Below, piece after piece: positions 17,636 to 25,022 of a stretch of DNA of 55,937 bases. The DNA lies in the NCBI GenBank assembly GCA_022561975.1, contig JADFQD010000006.1, positions 1-55,937 of the forward strand, given 5' to 3'. The first letter of the stretch is position 1. Each line of letters starts with the position of its first letter. The translations under genes were made by a program, and so were the position numbers. The notes beneath the pieces are model-generated. The model was not told the DNA's origin. It ran no database searches and saw only the letters and a list, made by a program, of their open reading frames with translations. Source of the stretch: Acidobacteriota bacterium (GTDB taxonomy: Bacteria; Acidobacteriota; Thermoanaerobaculia; Multivoradales; JAHEKO01).

Positions 17636-19384
17636 ATGAAGACTTTTCTGACAAGGTTCCCGCTCCGTCATTTGGTGTTCCTGATCATTTTCTTGACCGG
17701 CATAATCCCTCTGGCCGTGAGCAGCATCCTCCTGGTTCGTCAGAACCGGGACATCCTCGAAACGCAGGAGAAGAGCTACCTCACGCGCTCGGCGCAGTTT
17801 CTGTCGGTGGAGCTTTCCGCTTCGTTGGTCAATGCACGGGACCAGCTGCGGCAGCTCGGTGAAACCATGAAATCGCTGCCGGCGGAGGGCGGGATCGAGG
17901 AGCAGTTCGACTCGCCCTGGTTGCAGCAGCGAGCGGCCTCGTTCCTCAAGGCCCACCCGGATTTTCTAGTTATGCGGGTTTTGAATCGATCCGGTTCCGG
18001 ACCGCAGTTCGCGGCGGCGCCGGTTTCGGCCGAAGCTCTGGCAGCGCTTCGCTCGGTGTTCGAGGATCTCTTCGAGTCGGACCGGCCGGTCTACCAATTC
18101 GTTTCCGACGCGGGCTCGGGAAGGCCGGCGGCAGTGGTGGCCCTGGCCCTCGACTCTTCGCGAGAATACGTTCTCGAAGGGGTGGTCGAGGTGAGGTCGT
18201 TGGCTTCGTTCTTTCTGGAAGAGGCCCAGGGCGACGTCGGTGTTTTCTTGATCGATCGAGACGGTCAGGTGCTCTGGTCCGAGGGATCGACCGAGGAGGC
18301 CGATCGGGCCGTAGAAGGGGCCGATCTGGTCCGCGATTTCGTCAATCTACCGCTCAATATGACCCGGGAATATCTGCTCGAAATCGGCGGCGAAGAGCAG
18401 GAGATGCTGGGCCGAATCAGCCCGGTCGCCGAGCCCGGCTGGGGTGTCGTGGTGCAGAAGCCCGCAGCGACCGCCTTCAATGCGGCACGGCAGATGGTTT
18501 TTCAGACCGCCCTGTCGACCGCGGTGTTGGCCGTGTTGGCGTCTCTTCTGGCGGTGTGGGTGTCGAGGGCAATCAGCCGGCCGATTCAGGAGCTGACCGA
18601 AACCAGCCACGAGATCGCGGCCGGCAATTTCGGCAAGCGGGTCGAAGTCACGGGTGTGGGCTCTGAGCTGCAACAACTCGGCAGCGACTTCAATCGAATG
18701 AGTCAGCACGTGCAGGGGTATGTCGAGCGGCTTCAAAAGGCGGCTCAGGCCAATCGCGATCTTTTCATCGGATCGATGCGGGCTTTCGTCGCGGCGATCG
18801 ATGCGAAAGATCCCTACACCCGCGGACACTCGGAACGGGTTGCGGCTCACAGCCGAACCATCGCCAAGCACCTGGGGCTGGACAGCGACATGCAGCATCG
18901 GGTTTGGGTGGGTGCGTTGCTTCATGATGTCGGCAAGATCGGCATCGAAGATCGGATTCTGAAGAAGGGCGGCGTTCTGACCGACGACGAGTACGAGCAG
19001 ATGAAGCAGCATCCCGTTATCGGCGCCGAGATCATGAGCCGGATCAAGCAGTTGAGCGAGATGATTCCAGCCATTCGCTGGCATCACGAAGCTTGGAACG
19101 GCGCCGGCTATCCGGACGGTCTGCTGGCGGACAAGATTCCTCTGATGGCACGTATTGTGGCAGTCGCCGATACTTTCGACGCGATCACCACGAACCGGCC
19201 GTACCAGCGAGCCTATGAAAATGAGTTTGCACTCAAGCGAATTACTGAACTTGCAGGGCAACGCTTCGACGCCAAAGTGGTGAGCGCCTTCTTGCAGGCA
19301 TTCGAGGCCGGCGAAGTAAAGGTTCGCAGGGTGGCGACCCGCGCGCCCGAGGCGCTGCCTGAGGCCCTGGTCGTCGGTGGCTGA
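17636..19384 (+). CDS. Membrane sensor HD-GYP phosphodiesterase (c-di-GMP)
   Basis: Layout of the 582 residues: membrane helix 1 (about 11-34), a periplasmic sensor domain of about 250 residues, helix 2 (about 285-310), HAMP (RPIQELTETSHEIAAGNFG), then HD-GYP. Catalytic motifs are complete: DPYTRGHSERV, H430-D431 in LLHDVGKIG, H483-H484-E485 in HHEAWNGAGYPDGL, and VADTFDAITTNRPY. It should break down cyclic di-GMP in response to an outside signal. ATG 17636, preceded by GAGAAGG, is preferred to the TTG 27 bases earlier. A PilZ protein is encoded 32 kb away; no GGDEF cyclase is in the window. Confidence 0.93.
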   Translation: MKTFLTRFPLRHLVFLIIFLTGIIPLAVSSILLVRQNRDILETQEKSYLTRSAQFLSVELSASLVNARDQLRQLGETMKSLPAEGGIEEQFDSPWLQQRAASFLKAHPDFLVMRVLNRSGSGPQFAAAPVSAEALAALRSVFEDLFESDRPVYQFVSDAGSGRPAAVVALALDSSREYVLEGVVEVRSLASFFLEEAQGDVGVFLIDRDGQVLWSEGSTEEADRAVEGADLVRDFVNLPLNMTREYLLEIGGEEQEMLGRISPVAEPGWGVVVQKPAATAFNAARQMVFQTALSTAVLAVLASLLAVWVSRAISRPIQELTETSHEIAAGNFGKRVEVTGVGSELQQLGSDFNRMSQHVQGYVERLQKAAQANRDLFIGSMRAFVAAIDAKDPYTRGHSERVAAHSRTIAKHLGLDSDMQHRVWVGALLHDVGKIGIEDRILKKGGVLTDDEYEQMKQHPVIGAEIMSRIKQLSEMIPAIRWHHEAWNGAGYPDGLLADKIPLMARIVAVADTFDAITTNRPYQRAYENEFALKRITELAGQRFDAKVVSAFLQAFEAGEVKVRRVATRAPEALPEALVVGG

Positions 19385-19445
19385 TCTGGCCTTTTCACCA
19401 AAGCTTCCCATGCGACGCTGTCATGGCTGCTAGGCGACCTCTCTG

Positions 19446-19811
19446 ATGCCATTCCAGTACGTGCTGGCGGGCCTGCTGGCCAAAGTGCCGGGCGCGGTTG
19501 CGGTGGTTTTCATAGATGACTTGGGTGAGACCATCGAGGTCGCAACGACCGGCTACTCGCCTGAGGAGTTGAAGATGTTCGTCGCCTATTTCGGTATCGG
19601 TCTGCGCCAGGCGCGCGCCTTGCTCGAGCCGACGCAACTCGGAGCGCCCGAGTTGATTCACCTACGGCACAAGAAAATGAATGTCCATGCCATCTGCCTG
19701 CCGGATGGTTATTTTCTGGTGCTGCTGCAGTCGTCTCCCGCTTTGACCGGCTTGGCACGGCGCCACATGAGAAGTGCGGTTGCCGACCTCGAGCGGGAAC
19801 TCTTCAGCTAG
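19446..19811 (+). CDS. Roadblock/LC7-like small protein
   Basis: This 121-residue protein has the layout of a Roadblock/LC7 domain: an opening helix (YVLAGLLAKVPG), a strand with acidic turn (AVAVVFIDDLGETIEVATTG), a long helix, the strand pair VHAICLPDGYFLVLL, and a last helix. Bacterial members such as MglB control small Ras-like GTPases, but no MglA-like GTPase is beside it. The next gene, 17 bases on, is ftsY, itself a GTPase of a different class. Identity is by fold pattern only; the partner is unknown. Confidence 0.6.
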   Translation: MPFQYVLAGLLAKVPGAVAVVFIDDLGETIEVATTGYSPEELKMFVAYFGIGLRQARALLEPTQLGAPELIHLRHKKMNVHAICLPDGYFLVLLQSSPALTGLARRHMRSAVADLERELFS

Positions 19812-19828
19812 CAGGCAGGCCGGTCGCC

Positions 19829-20806
19829 GTGGTGTTTGAAACCAACAAGACCGGTGCCGGCGCCGGCACCGCTGGCACCATGGCGACCGAGAAGCGCTCG
19901 GATCTGTGGGCCAAGCTCAAGCGTGGGCTCTTTATGACCCACACCGAGATGTTCGATCGGCTGGAAGCCGCGGTTCAGGATCGGGCCGTGATCGATGGCG
20001 ATACTCTCGAGCTGCTCGAGGAGGCGCTGATCGCAGCCGACATCGGCGTCCAGACCTCGCTGGAGTTGGTCGAGAATGTGCGTCGGGACGTGCGCCGTTT
20101 CGAGGGTGGGGATTTGGTCAAGCTCAAGCAGCGGCTCACCGATCACCTGTCGGTCCTGCTGCTCGACGCGCCGCAGCCGCTGGCGGTTCCCGAGGGGCCG
20201 CTCGCGACCCTTCTGGTTGGGGTGAACGGCGTTGGCAAGACGACGTCTGCCGCCAAGCTGGCCTACCATGCGCAGGGGCGCGGGCAGAAAGTTCTGTTGG
20301 CCGCCGCCGACACGTTTCGCGCCGGCGCCATCGAGCAGCTGACGATCTGGGCCGAGCGGCTCCAAGTCGACATCGTCAAGCAGGCCTTTGGGGCGGACCC
20401 CGCGGCCGTCGTATTCGACGCCCTCCGGGCAGCCAAGGCCCGCAACGTGAATGAGGTGATCATCGACACGGCCGGCCGGCTCCACACCAAGAGTCACCTG
20501 ATGTCGGAACTCTCGAAGATCAAGCGGGTGATCGATCGCGAGGCTCCGGACTGGAATCAGCGCACCATCCTCGTGCTCGATGCAACCATCGGCCAGAACG
20601 CAGTTGTCCAGGCTCGCGAGTTCGTCGAGGCCGCGGAGGCCACCGGAATCTTGCTCGCCAAGCTCGACGGCACGGCCAAGGGCGGAGTCGTGGTGGCCAT
20701 TGCTCGCGAGCTTCGACTGCCGGTTCTGTTTCTCGGAGTGGGTGAGAGGGCCGAGGATCTGGTCGAGTTCGCTCCGCGCCGCTTCGCCGAAGCTTTGATC
20801 GGATGA
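19829..20806 (+). CDS. ftsY: Signal recognition particle receptor FtsY
   Basis: Membrane-associated SRP GTPase that receives ribosome-SRP complexes for co-translational insertion. After the helical N domain (about 25-115) comes the G domain: P-loop [15 protein letters not shown], the insertion-box motif [33 protein letters not shown], and [10 protein letters not shown] with its guanine contact. At 325 residues it lacks the long acidic A domain of E. coli FtsY, as in many bacteria. The first start is GTG 19829; ATG 19880 would remove a Gly/Ala/Thr stretch and is equally possible, since neither has a clear ribosome site. Confidence 0.95.
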   Translation: MVFETNKTGAGAGTAGTMATEKRSDLWAKLKRGLFMTHTEMFDRLEAAVQDRAVIDGDTLELLEEALIAADIGVQTSLELVENVRRDVRRFEGGDLVKLKQRLTDHLSVLLLDAPQPLAVPEGPLATLLVGVNGVGKTTSAAKLAYHAQGRGQKVLLAAADTFRAGAIEQLTIWAERLQVDIVKQAFGADPAAVVFDALRAAKARNVNEVIIDTAGRLHTKSHLMSELSKIKRVIDREAPDWNQRTILVLDATIGQNAVVQAREFVEAAEATGILLAKLDGTAKGGVVVAIARELRLPVLFLGVGERAEDLVEFAPRRFAEALIG

Positions 20807-20852
20807 CCGTGCAGGCCGTGGGGACGAAGCCGCCCCACGGTAGACTCGCCCG

Positions 20853-21824
20853 GTGTCCGAAGTTCGATTCGAAGAACAGTTTCCCGAGCCGCTGCGCTGC
20901 TGGATCGTTCAGGCGCCCCGACGCTGGCCGGGGCCCGATGGCTGGTGGCTCGACCTTGCTCGCGAGGAGTTGAAGCATGGGACGCAGGGACCCAGCAACC
21001 TGTCGCCGGTGGCGACCGGGCCGGAGGGTCTTGGCGGTCTTACCGACGTCACCTACCTGCCGCCGGTCGGAGCGGTCGGCAATTGGTGGCGCCAGGAACT
21101 GCGCGAGCGGTTGACCGAAGCTGGTGCCGATCCCATCGTTCAGTTCTCTCTGGGAGAGGAAATCGAGGCCGGCGGAGGCTTGCCGGTTCTGGATTTGACT
21201 CCGGCGCTGCTGCCCCCGAAGCTCGGTCTTTTCGATTCCGTGCCCGCAGGAGTTCATTGCTGCTGGCCGCTGATTCCGGGGCTGACCTCGGATGAAAGGG
21301 TCTGCCGCCAGGGCCTCGAGCGGCTCGCGGCCGCGGGCGCTTCCGGCGTCCACGCCGTGGTTCCGGACCTTCCCTCGACGGCTCGACGCAGGTTGGGTGA
21401 TTTGACCGGTCGCCGCGGATATCAGGAACTGTTCCACGGCGCGAGGCCGGAGGTGAGCGAATTTGCGCGTTGGGCGAACGAAGCGGGTTTGACAGCGTTC
21501 CTGGAACGCCCTGAGTGCGGCAGGTCAGGCCGCTCGCTCAGGAACAGAAATATCGCGACCAGGCTTCACCTGATCGGCGAGTTGGTCCAAAGGACTCACG
21601 GCTCCATAGACGAGAGTCTTTCTTTCTACCGGGCCGGGCGCTGGGCGGACCGCGAAGGACTCGACATCGAAGACCTGGCTCGGTCCGGGAACCTCGGCTT
21701 GATGCCTGAGGTCTCCGACCAGAGCGCTCGCGAGATCGAGCTTTTTGTCAACCGCAAGGAGTCGGCCAGGCTGACGAAACTGGAATTGGAGTACCTGGGT
21801 TCGGCGCCGCGGGCGAGGCTGTGA
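20853..21824 (+). CDS. Protein of unknown function
   Basis: The 323-residue protein is tryptophan-rich at the start (RWPGPDGWWLDLA, NWWRQEL). Its middle has the alternating strand/helix look of part of a TIM barrel (WPLIPGLTSDERVCRQGLE, then ASGVHAVVPDLP), vaguely like the second half of radical SAM enzymes. There is no CxxxCxxC cluster motif; cysteines occur singly or as HCCW. No signal peptide or membrane segment is seen. It begins with GTG 20853, 46 bases after ftsY, and its stop overlaps the ltaE start (TGATG), so it belongs to the ftsY-ltaE run. I do not recognise it and assign no function. Confidence 0.7.
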   Translation: MSEVRFEEQFPEPLRCWIVQAPRRWPGPDGWWLDLAREELKHGTQGPSNLSPVATGPEGLGGLTDVTYLPPVGAVGNWWRQELRERLTEAGADPIVQFSLGEEIEAGGGLPVLDLTPALLPPKLGLFDSVPAGVHCCWPLIPGLTSDERVCRQGLERLAAAGASGVHAVVPDLPSTARRRLGDLTGRRGYQELFHGARPEVSEFARWANEAGLTAFLERPECGRSGRSLRNRNIATRLHLIGELVQRTHGSIDESLSFYRAGRWADREGLDIEDLARSGNLGLMPEVSDQSAREIELFVNRKESARLTKLELEYLGSAPRARL

Positions 21825-22885
21825 TGTCGGGCTTCGCAATCGATCTGCGCTCGGACACGGTCACTCGCCCCGACCGTGAAATGCGCCGTGCGATGGCGAA
21901 CGCGGAGGTTGGCGACGACGTTTTCGGCGAAGACCCGACCGTGATCCGTCTCGAGGCGGCATCGGCTGGTGCTACCGGCCACGAGAGCGCGCTCTTCGTG
22001 CCGTCGGGAACGATGGCCAACGAGATCGCTCTCCACGTGCACGCTCCCCGCGGAAGTGAAGTGATCTGCGAAGCCGAGAGCCACGTGTTCCACTACGAGA
22101 GGGGCGGGATGGCGGCGCTCTCCGGCTTGATGCCGAGGCCGCTCGAGGGAGAGCGTGGGTTGCTGAGCGCCGCGCAGGTCGAGGCGGTCGTTGCTCCCGA
22201 CGTGATCTATCGGGCGCCGACGGGTGTCGTGACCCTGGAAAACACGGCGATGAGCGCCGGCGGACTCGCGGCCGGTCCGGAGCCTCAGCTCGAGGTCGCC
22301 GAGGTGTGCCGCCGGCATCGGATTCCTCTCCATCTCGACGGCGGGCGGGTGTTCAACGCCGCGGCGGCGTTGCAAGTCGAGGTCGAAGAATTGACCCACT
22401 TCTTCGATTCGGTGATGTTTTCGCTGTCGAAGGGACTCGGTGCGCCGGTGGGCTCGATGCTCTGCGGTTCACGCGGTTTCATCGCGGCTGCACGTCGAGT
22501 TCGGAAGCTCTTCGGTGGTGGCATGCGCCAGGTCGGCATTCTAGCCGCGGCCGGGTTGATCGCGCTCGAGCGAGGAGCCGCCAGTCTGGTTGCGGATCAC
22601 GTCCAGGCCAAGAGACTGGCCGAGGCGCTGGCGCAGATGCCGGGCATCCGGATCGATCCGACCGGCGTCGAGACCAACATGGTGGTGGTCGAGGTTGACG
22701 GCGAGGTTGACGGCGAGGCCGAAGGTAAAGGTGCCCCGGCGGAGCGGTTGGTCGAGGCGCTCGCCGAACGCCGTGTTCTGGCGGTGACGCTGGATCGGAA
22801 ACGCGTCCGATTCGTGACTCACCGCGACGTCGGCCCGGAAGCCATCGGAGAGGCGATCGACCGCATTCGGGGACACCTTTCCTAA
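21824..22885 (+). CDS. ltaE: Low-specificity L-threonine aldolase
   Basis: PLP enzyme splitting threonine (and allo-threonine) to glycine and acetaldehyde. The protein starts in the family manner (IDLRSDTVTRP), followed by NAEVGDDVFGEDPTV, LHLDGGRVFNAA and the PLP lysine K203 in SLSKGLGAPVGS. ATG 21824 overlaps the upstream stop; GTG 21821 is also in frame. Near residue 290 an acidic repeat (VDGEVDGEAEGKG) is inserted after a conserved strand, produced by a 12-base tandem repeat. Length 353 aa, slightly above typical because of that insert. It is convergent with ridA; a hairpin lies between them. Confidence 0.93.
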   Translation: MSGFAIDLRSDTVTRPDREMRRAMANAEVGDDVFGEDPTVIRLEAASAGATGHESALFVPSGTMANEIALHVHAPRGSEVICEAESHVFHYERGGMAALSGLMPRPLEGERGLLSAAQVEAVVAPDVIYRAPTGVVTLENTAMSAGGLAAGPEPQLEVAEVCRRHRIPLHLDGGRVFNAAAALQVEVEELTHFFDSVMFSLSKGLGAPVGSMLCGSRGFIAAARRVRKLFGGGMRQVGILAAAGLIALERGAASLVADHVQAKRLAEALAQMPGIRIDPTGVETNMVVVEVDGEVDGEAEGKGAPAERLVEALAERRVLAVTLDRKRVRFVTHRDVGPEAIGEAIDRIRGHLS

Positions 22886-22908
22886 GTTGTCCCCTCCCGA
22901 TTGGTTTT

Positions 22909-22931
22909 CGAAGCTGCCTACGGCAACTTCG
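22909..22931. terminator. Hairpin over the ridA stop between convergent genes
   Basis: CGAAGcTGCC (22909-22918) pairs with GGCAaCTTCG (22922-22931) around a three-base loop, with one internal mismatch. The ridA stop lies in the stem and loop. It is not followed by a T-run on either strand. Confidence 0.4.
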
Positions 22932-23295
22932 CGATCAGATCGATCTCGACCAGAGCGCCCTTTGGCAATCCGGCTACCTGCACGGTCGAGCGGGCGGGGC
23001 GGTGGTCGCCCATGGCTTCCCCGTAGAGTTCGTTGAGTTGCGGAAAGTCGGTCAGGTCGACCACGAAGACGTTGGCTTTGACCACGTCCGAGAACTTGCA
23101 GCCCGCCGAGTTCAAAACGGCCGCGAGGTTGGAGAGAACCTTCCGCGCCTGGGCTCCGAAATTGTCGCCCACCAGCTCTCCGGTTTCGGCGTCGAGCGCC
23201 ACCTGGCCGGAGGTGTAGAGAAACCCGTCTACCGAGACCGCCTGCGAGTAGGGGCCAATGGCGGCGGGGGCAGCATTGGAATGATGGAAGTCCAT
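22918..23295 (-). CDS. ridA: RidA family enamine/imine deaminase
   Basis: The 125-residue protein has the RidA (YjgF/UK114) sequence: AAPAAIGPYSQAV at the start, YTSGQVALD, the middle VVKANVFVVDLTDF, and the closing RPARSTVQVAGLPKGALVEI with the substrate-binding arginine. RidA removes reactive 2-aminoacrylate formed by PLP enzymes such as threonine dehydratase. Having ltaE, a PLP enzyme of threonine metabolism, next door fits a housekeeping link but proves none. It lies 18 bases after hpt on the minus strand, probably in the same transcript as punA and hpt. Confidence 0.95.
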   Translation of the reverse strand: MDFHHSNAAPAAIGPYSQAVSVDGFLYTSGQVALDAETGELVGDNFGAQARKVLSNLAAVLNSAGCKFSDVVKANVFVVDLTDFPQLNELYGEAMGDHRPARSTVQVAGLPKGALVEIDLIAKLP

Positions 23296-23313
23296 TGAGT
23301 TCTCCGGAGTTTT

Positions 23314-23889
23314 CTACTCGCTAGGCTCGCTAGGCTCGCTAGGCTCGTCACCATCGGGTTCGTAGACGCCGATGTAGGGTAGCTCTCGGTAGCGCTCGTC
23401 GAGGTCGAGTCCGTAGCCGACCACGAACACGTTGTCGATTTTGAAGCCCGAATAGTCCACGTTCACCGCGACTTCGCGAGCCTTGTGCTTGTCGAGCAGC
23501 GCACAGAGCTTGACGCTCTTGGCGCCGCGGAATCGAAACAGGCCGAGCACAGTGCTCAGCGTATGGCCGGTGTCAACGATGTCTTCGATGATCAGAACAT
23601 GCTTGCCCCGAATCGCGATGTCGACGTCCTTGCGGATGCGGATTTCGCCCGGTGTCGTGCCGGAGCGGTAGCTCGAGGTCTGGAGGAAATCGATTTTTAC
23701 CGGCACGGTCACCCTCTTCAGGAGATCGACCATGAAGAAAACCGAGCCCTTGAGAATTCCGATGCATAGCAGCGGCTCCTGGTCTCGATAGTCGCGATCG
23801 ATCTCCGCCGCAAGTTCGGAGATTCGATGCTGGAGCTCATCCTCGGATATCAAGGGTCTTGGTAGCACTCTGTCCATAGTTTTCCCCAT
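23314..23889 (-). CDS. hpt: Hypoxanthine phosphoribosyltransferase
   Basis: Purine salvage enzyme making IMP (and GMP) from base and PRPP. The PRPP loop is VLIIEDIVDTGHTL, preceded by GILKGSVFFMVDL (the PPi loop) and followed by DYSGFKIDNVFVVGYGLD, the base-binding strand. At 191 residues it is slightly long because of a tail DGDEPSEPSEPSE encoded by three 9-base repeats. ATG 23889 (MGKTMDR) and ATG 23877 are both possible. It lies downstream of punA (156 bases between, with a stem-loop), so the two make a purine salvage unit. Confidence 0.95.
   Translation of the reverse strand: MGKTMDRVLPRPLISEDELQHRISELAAEIDRDYRDQEPLLCIGILKGSVFFMVDLLKRVTVPVKIDFLQTSSYRSGTTPGEIRIRKDVDIAIRGKHVLIIEDIVDTGHTLSTVLGLFRFRGAKSVKLCALLDKHKAREVAVNVDYSGFKIDNVFVVGYGLDLDERYRELPYIGVYEPDGDEPSEPSEPSE
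23317..23343 (-). repeat. 9-base tandem repeat at the hpt C-terminus
   Basis: Three perfect copies of CTCGCTAGG (plus-strand reading) directly before the stop encode the PSE-PSE-PSE tail. The change keeps frame and lies outside the conserved fold. Confidence 0.85.
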
Positions 23890-23960
23890 ACTCTACAAGG
23901 TTGTCGATCCAGCGGGATTCAACATGGTTCTAGCCGACGAAGTCAACCCCGTCAACAGCT

Positions 23961-24000
23961 GGTCCGAGAACTATCCAGCCGCTACAGGGCTGGCTGGACC
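23961..24000. terminator. Stem-loop between punA and hpt
   Basis: GGTCC (23961-23965) pairs with GGACC (23996-24000) and CCAGCC (23975-23980) with GGCTGG (23988-23993), giving a bulged hairpin in the 156-base gap. No T-run follows on the minus strand, so it may be a processing or partial-termination site. Confidence 0.4.
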
Positions 24001-24045
24001 TTTCATCGTTTCATGCAGGGGTCGAGAAAATCTGGATATTCCTCG

Positions 24046-24927
24046 TCAGGCGTAGAGCTGGTTGCTGGTTAGGAGGCCGGTCAGGAGGCGGCCGATCCGG
24101 CCGGCCGCCGCCGCGCTGGCCTCCAAGACCTCGAGATGATCGACAGGCTCATTGGTTACCCCGGCGGCGAGGTTGCTGATCAGGGAGAAGCAAAGGCAGC
24201 GTACGCCCATCTGTCGGGCCGCGATGACCTCCAGGGCGGTCGACATTCCGACCAGGTCGGCACCCAGCGTGCGAGCCATTTCGATCTCGGCAGCGGTCTC
24301 GAAGCTCGGACCCGCGAAGGCCGCGTAGACGGCGGATGAGAAGCCGACGTCCAGTTCCGCGGCGACACGCGCAGCCAGTTCTCTGAGTTCCCGGTCGTAC
24401 GCATTCAGCATGTCGGGGAACTGCGGTCCCCATTCGGTGGGCAACGCACCCGTCAATGGATTGAGTCCGGTCAGGTTGATGTGGTCTCTGATAATGGCTA
24501 TCTCTCCGGGCTTTTGGTCAGGGCGCACCCCGCCGGCCGCGTTGCTCATCACCAGCCTCTTGGCTCCCAGCAAGGCAGCCAGCCGCACTACGAACACCGT
24601 TTCGTTGGCGTCGTAGCCCTGGTACGAGTGCAGGCGACCACGCTGGTAGGCGACGAACTTGCCCGGGATCGGTTCGAGAATCTGAAACTCCAGCGGATGT
24701 CCGGCCACCCCCCGAACTTGGAATGGAACCACTTCCTTCAGGCCGGCTTGATGTTTGGCTGCGCCGATCAAGTCGACCGCGAGGCCTGAGCCGGAAACCA
24801 GCAAGAGGTCCGGTACCGGCCATCCGCGCTCCTCCCAGGTTCGGCAGGCCGTGTCCAGCTGCTCGAGATGGCGTTTCATGATGGCGGGATCGTAGCAGGC
24901 GGGTACCAAAGGGATTTCGTTCGCCAC
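24046..24927 (-). CDS. punA: Purine nucleoside phosphorylase (trimeric type)
   Basis: It splits inosine and guanosine with phosphate to base and ribose 1-phosphate. Motifs of the PNP/MTAP family: LLLVSGSGLAVDL (phosphate site), YQRGRLHSYQGY, VMSNAAGG, DHINLTGLNPLTG, YAAFAGPSFETAAE and GADLVGMSTALEVIAARQ. The 293-residue length and GLNPLTG point to the trimeric guanosine/inosine type rather than the MTA-specific form, which is encoded separately at 36393. It is divergent from lysS and heads the punA-hpt-ridA run. Confidence 0.93.
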   Translation of the reverse strand: MANEIPLVPACYDPAIMKRHLEQLDTACRTWEERGWPVPDLLLVSGSGLAVDLIGAAKHQAGLKEVVPFQVRGVAGHPLEFQILEPIPGKFVAYQRGRLHSYQGYDANETVFVVRLAALLGAKRLVMSNAAGGVRPDQKPGEIAIIRDHINLTGLNPLTGALPTEWGPQFPDMLNAYDRELRELAARVAAELDVGFSSAVYAAFAGPSFETAAEIEMARTLGADLVGMSTALEVIAARQMGVRCLCFSLISNLAAGVTNEPVDHLEVLEASAAAAGRIGRLLTGLLTSNQLYA

Positions 24928-25022
24928 CTACTCGAGTGGCGCTCCGGCGAGAAGAAAAGGTGGCCGCCTTGGCGGCACGCTCCCCGCCGTTGCGAATAGA
25001 ATCGCAGCTCGGGCTTGCAAGC

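Noticed and set aside
19929-20454. Long alternative plus-strand frame inside ftsY
   Set aside because: It has Arg/Gly-rich shadow composition, while the ftsY frame carries all GTPase motifs.
24970-25002. Sigma-54 promoter before lysS
   Set aside because: GGCACG and TTGC occur, but the spacing (18 instead of 12 bases) does not fit.
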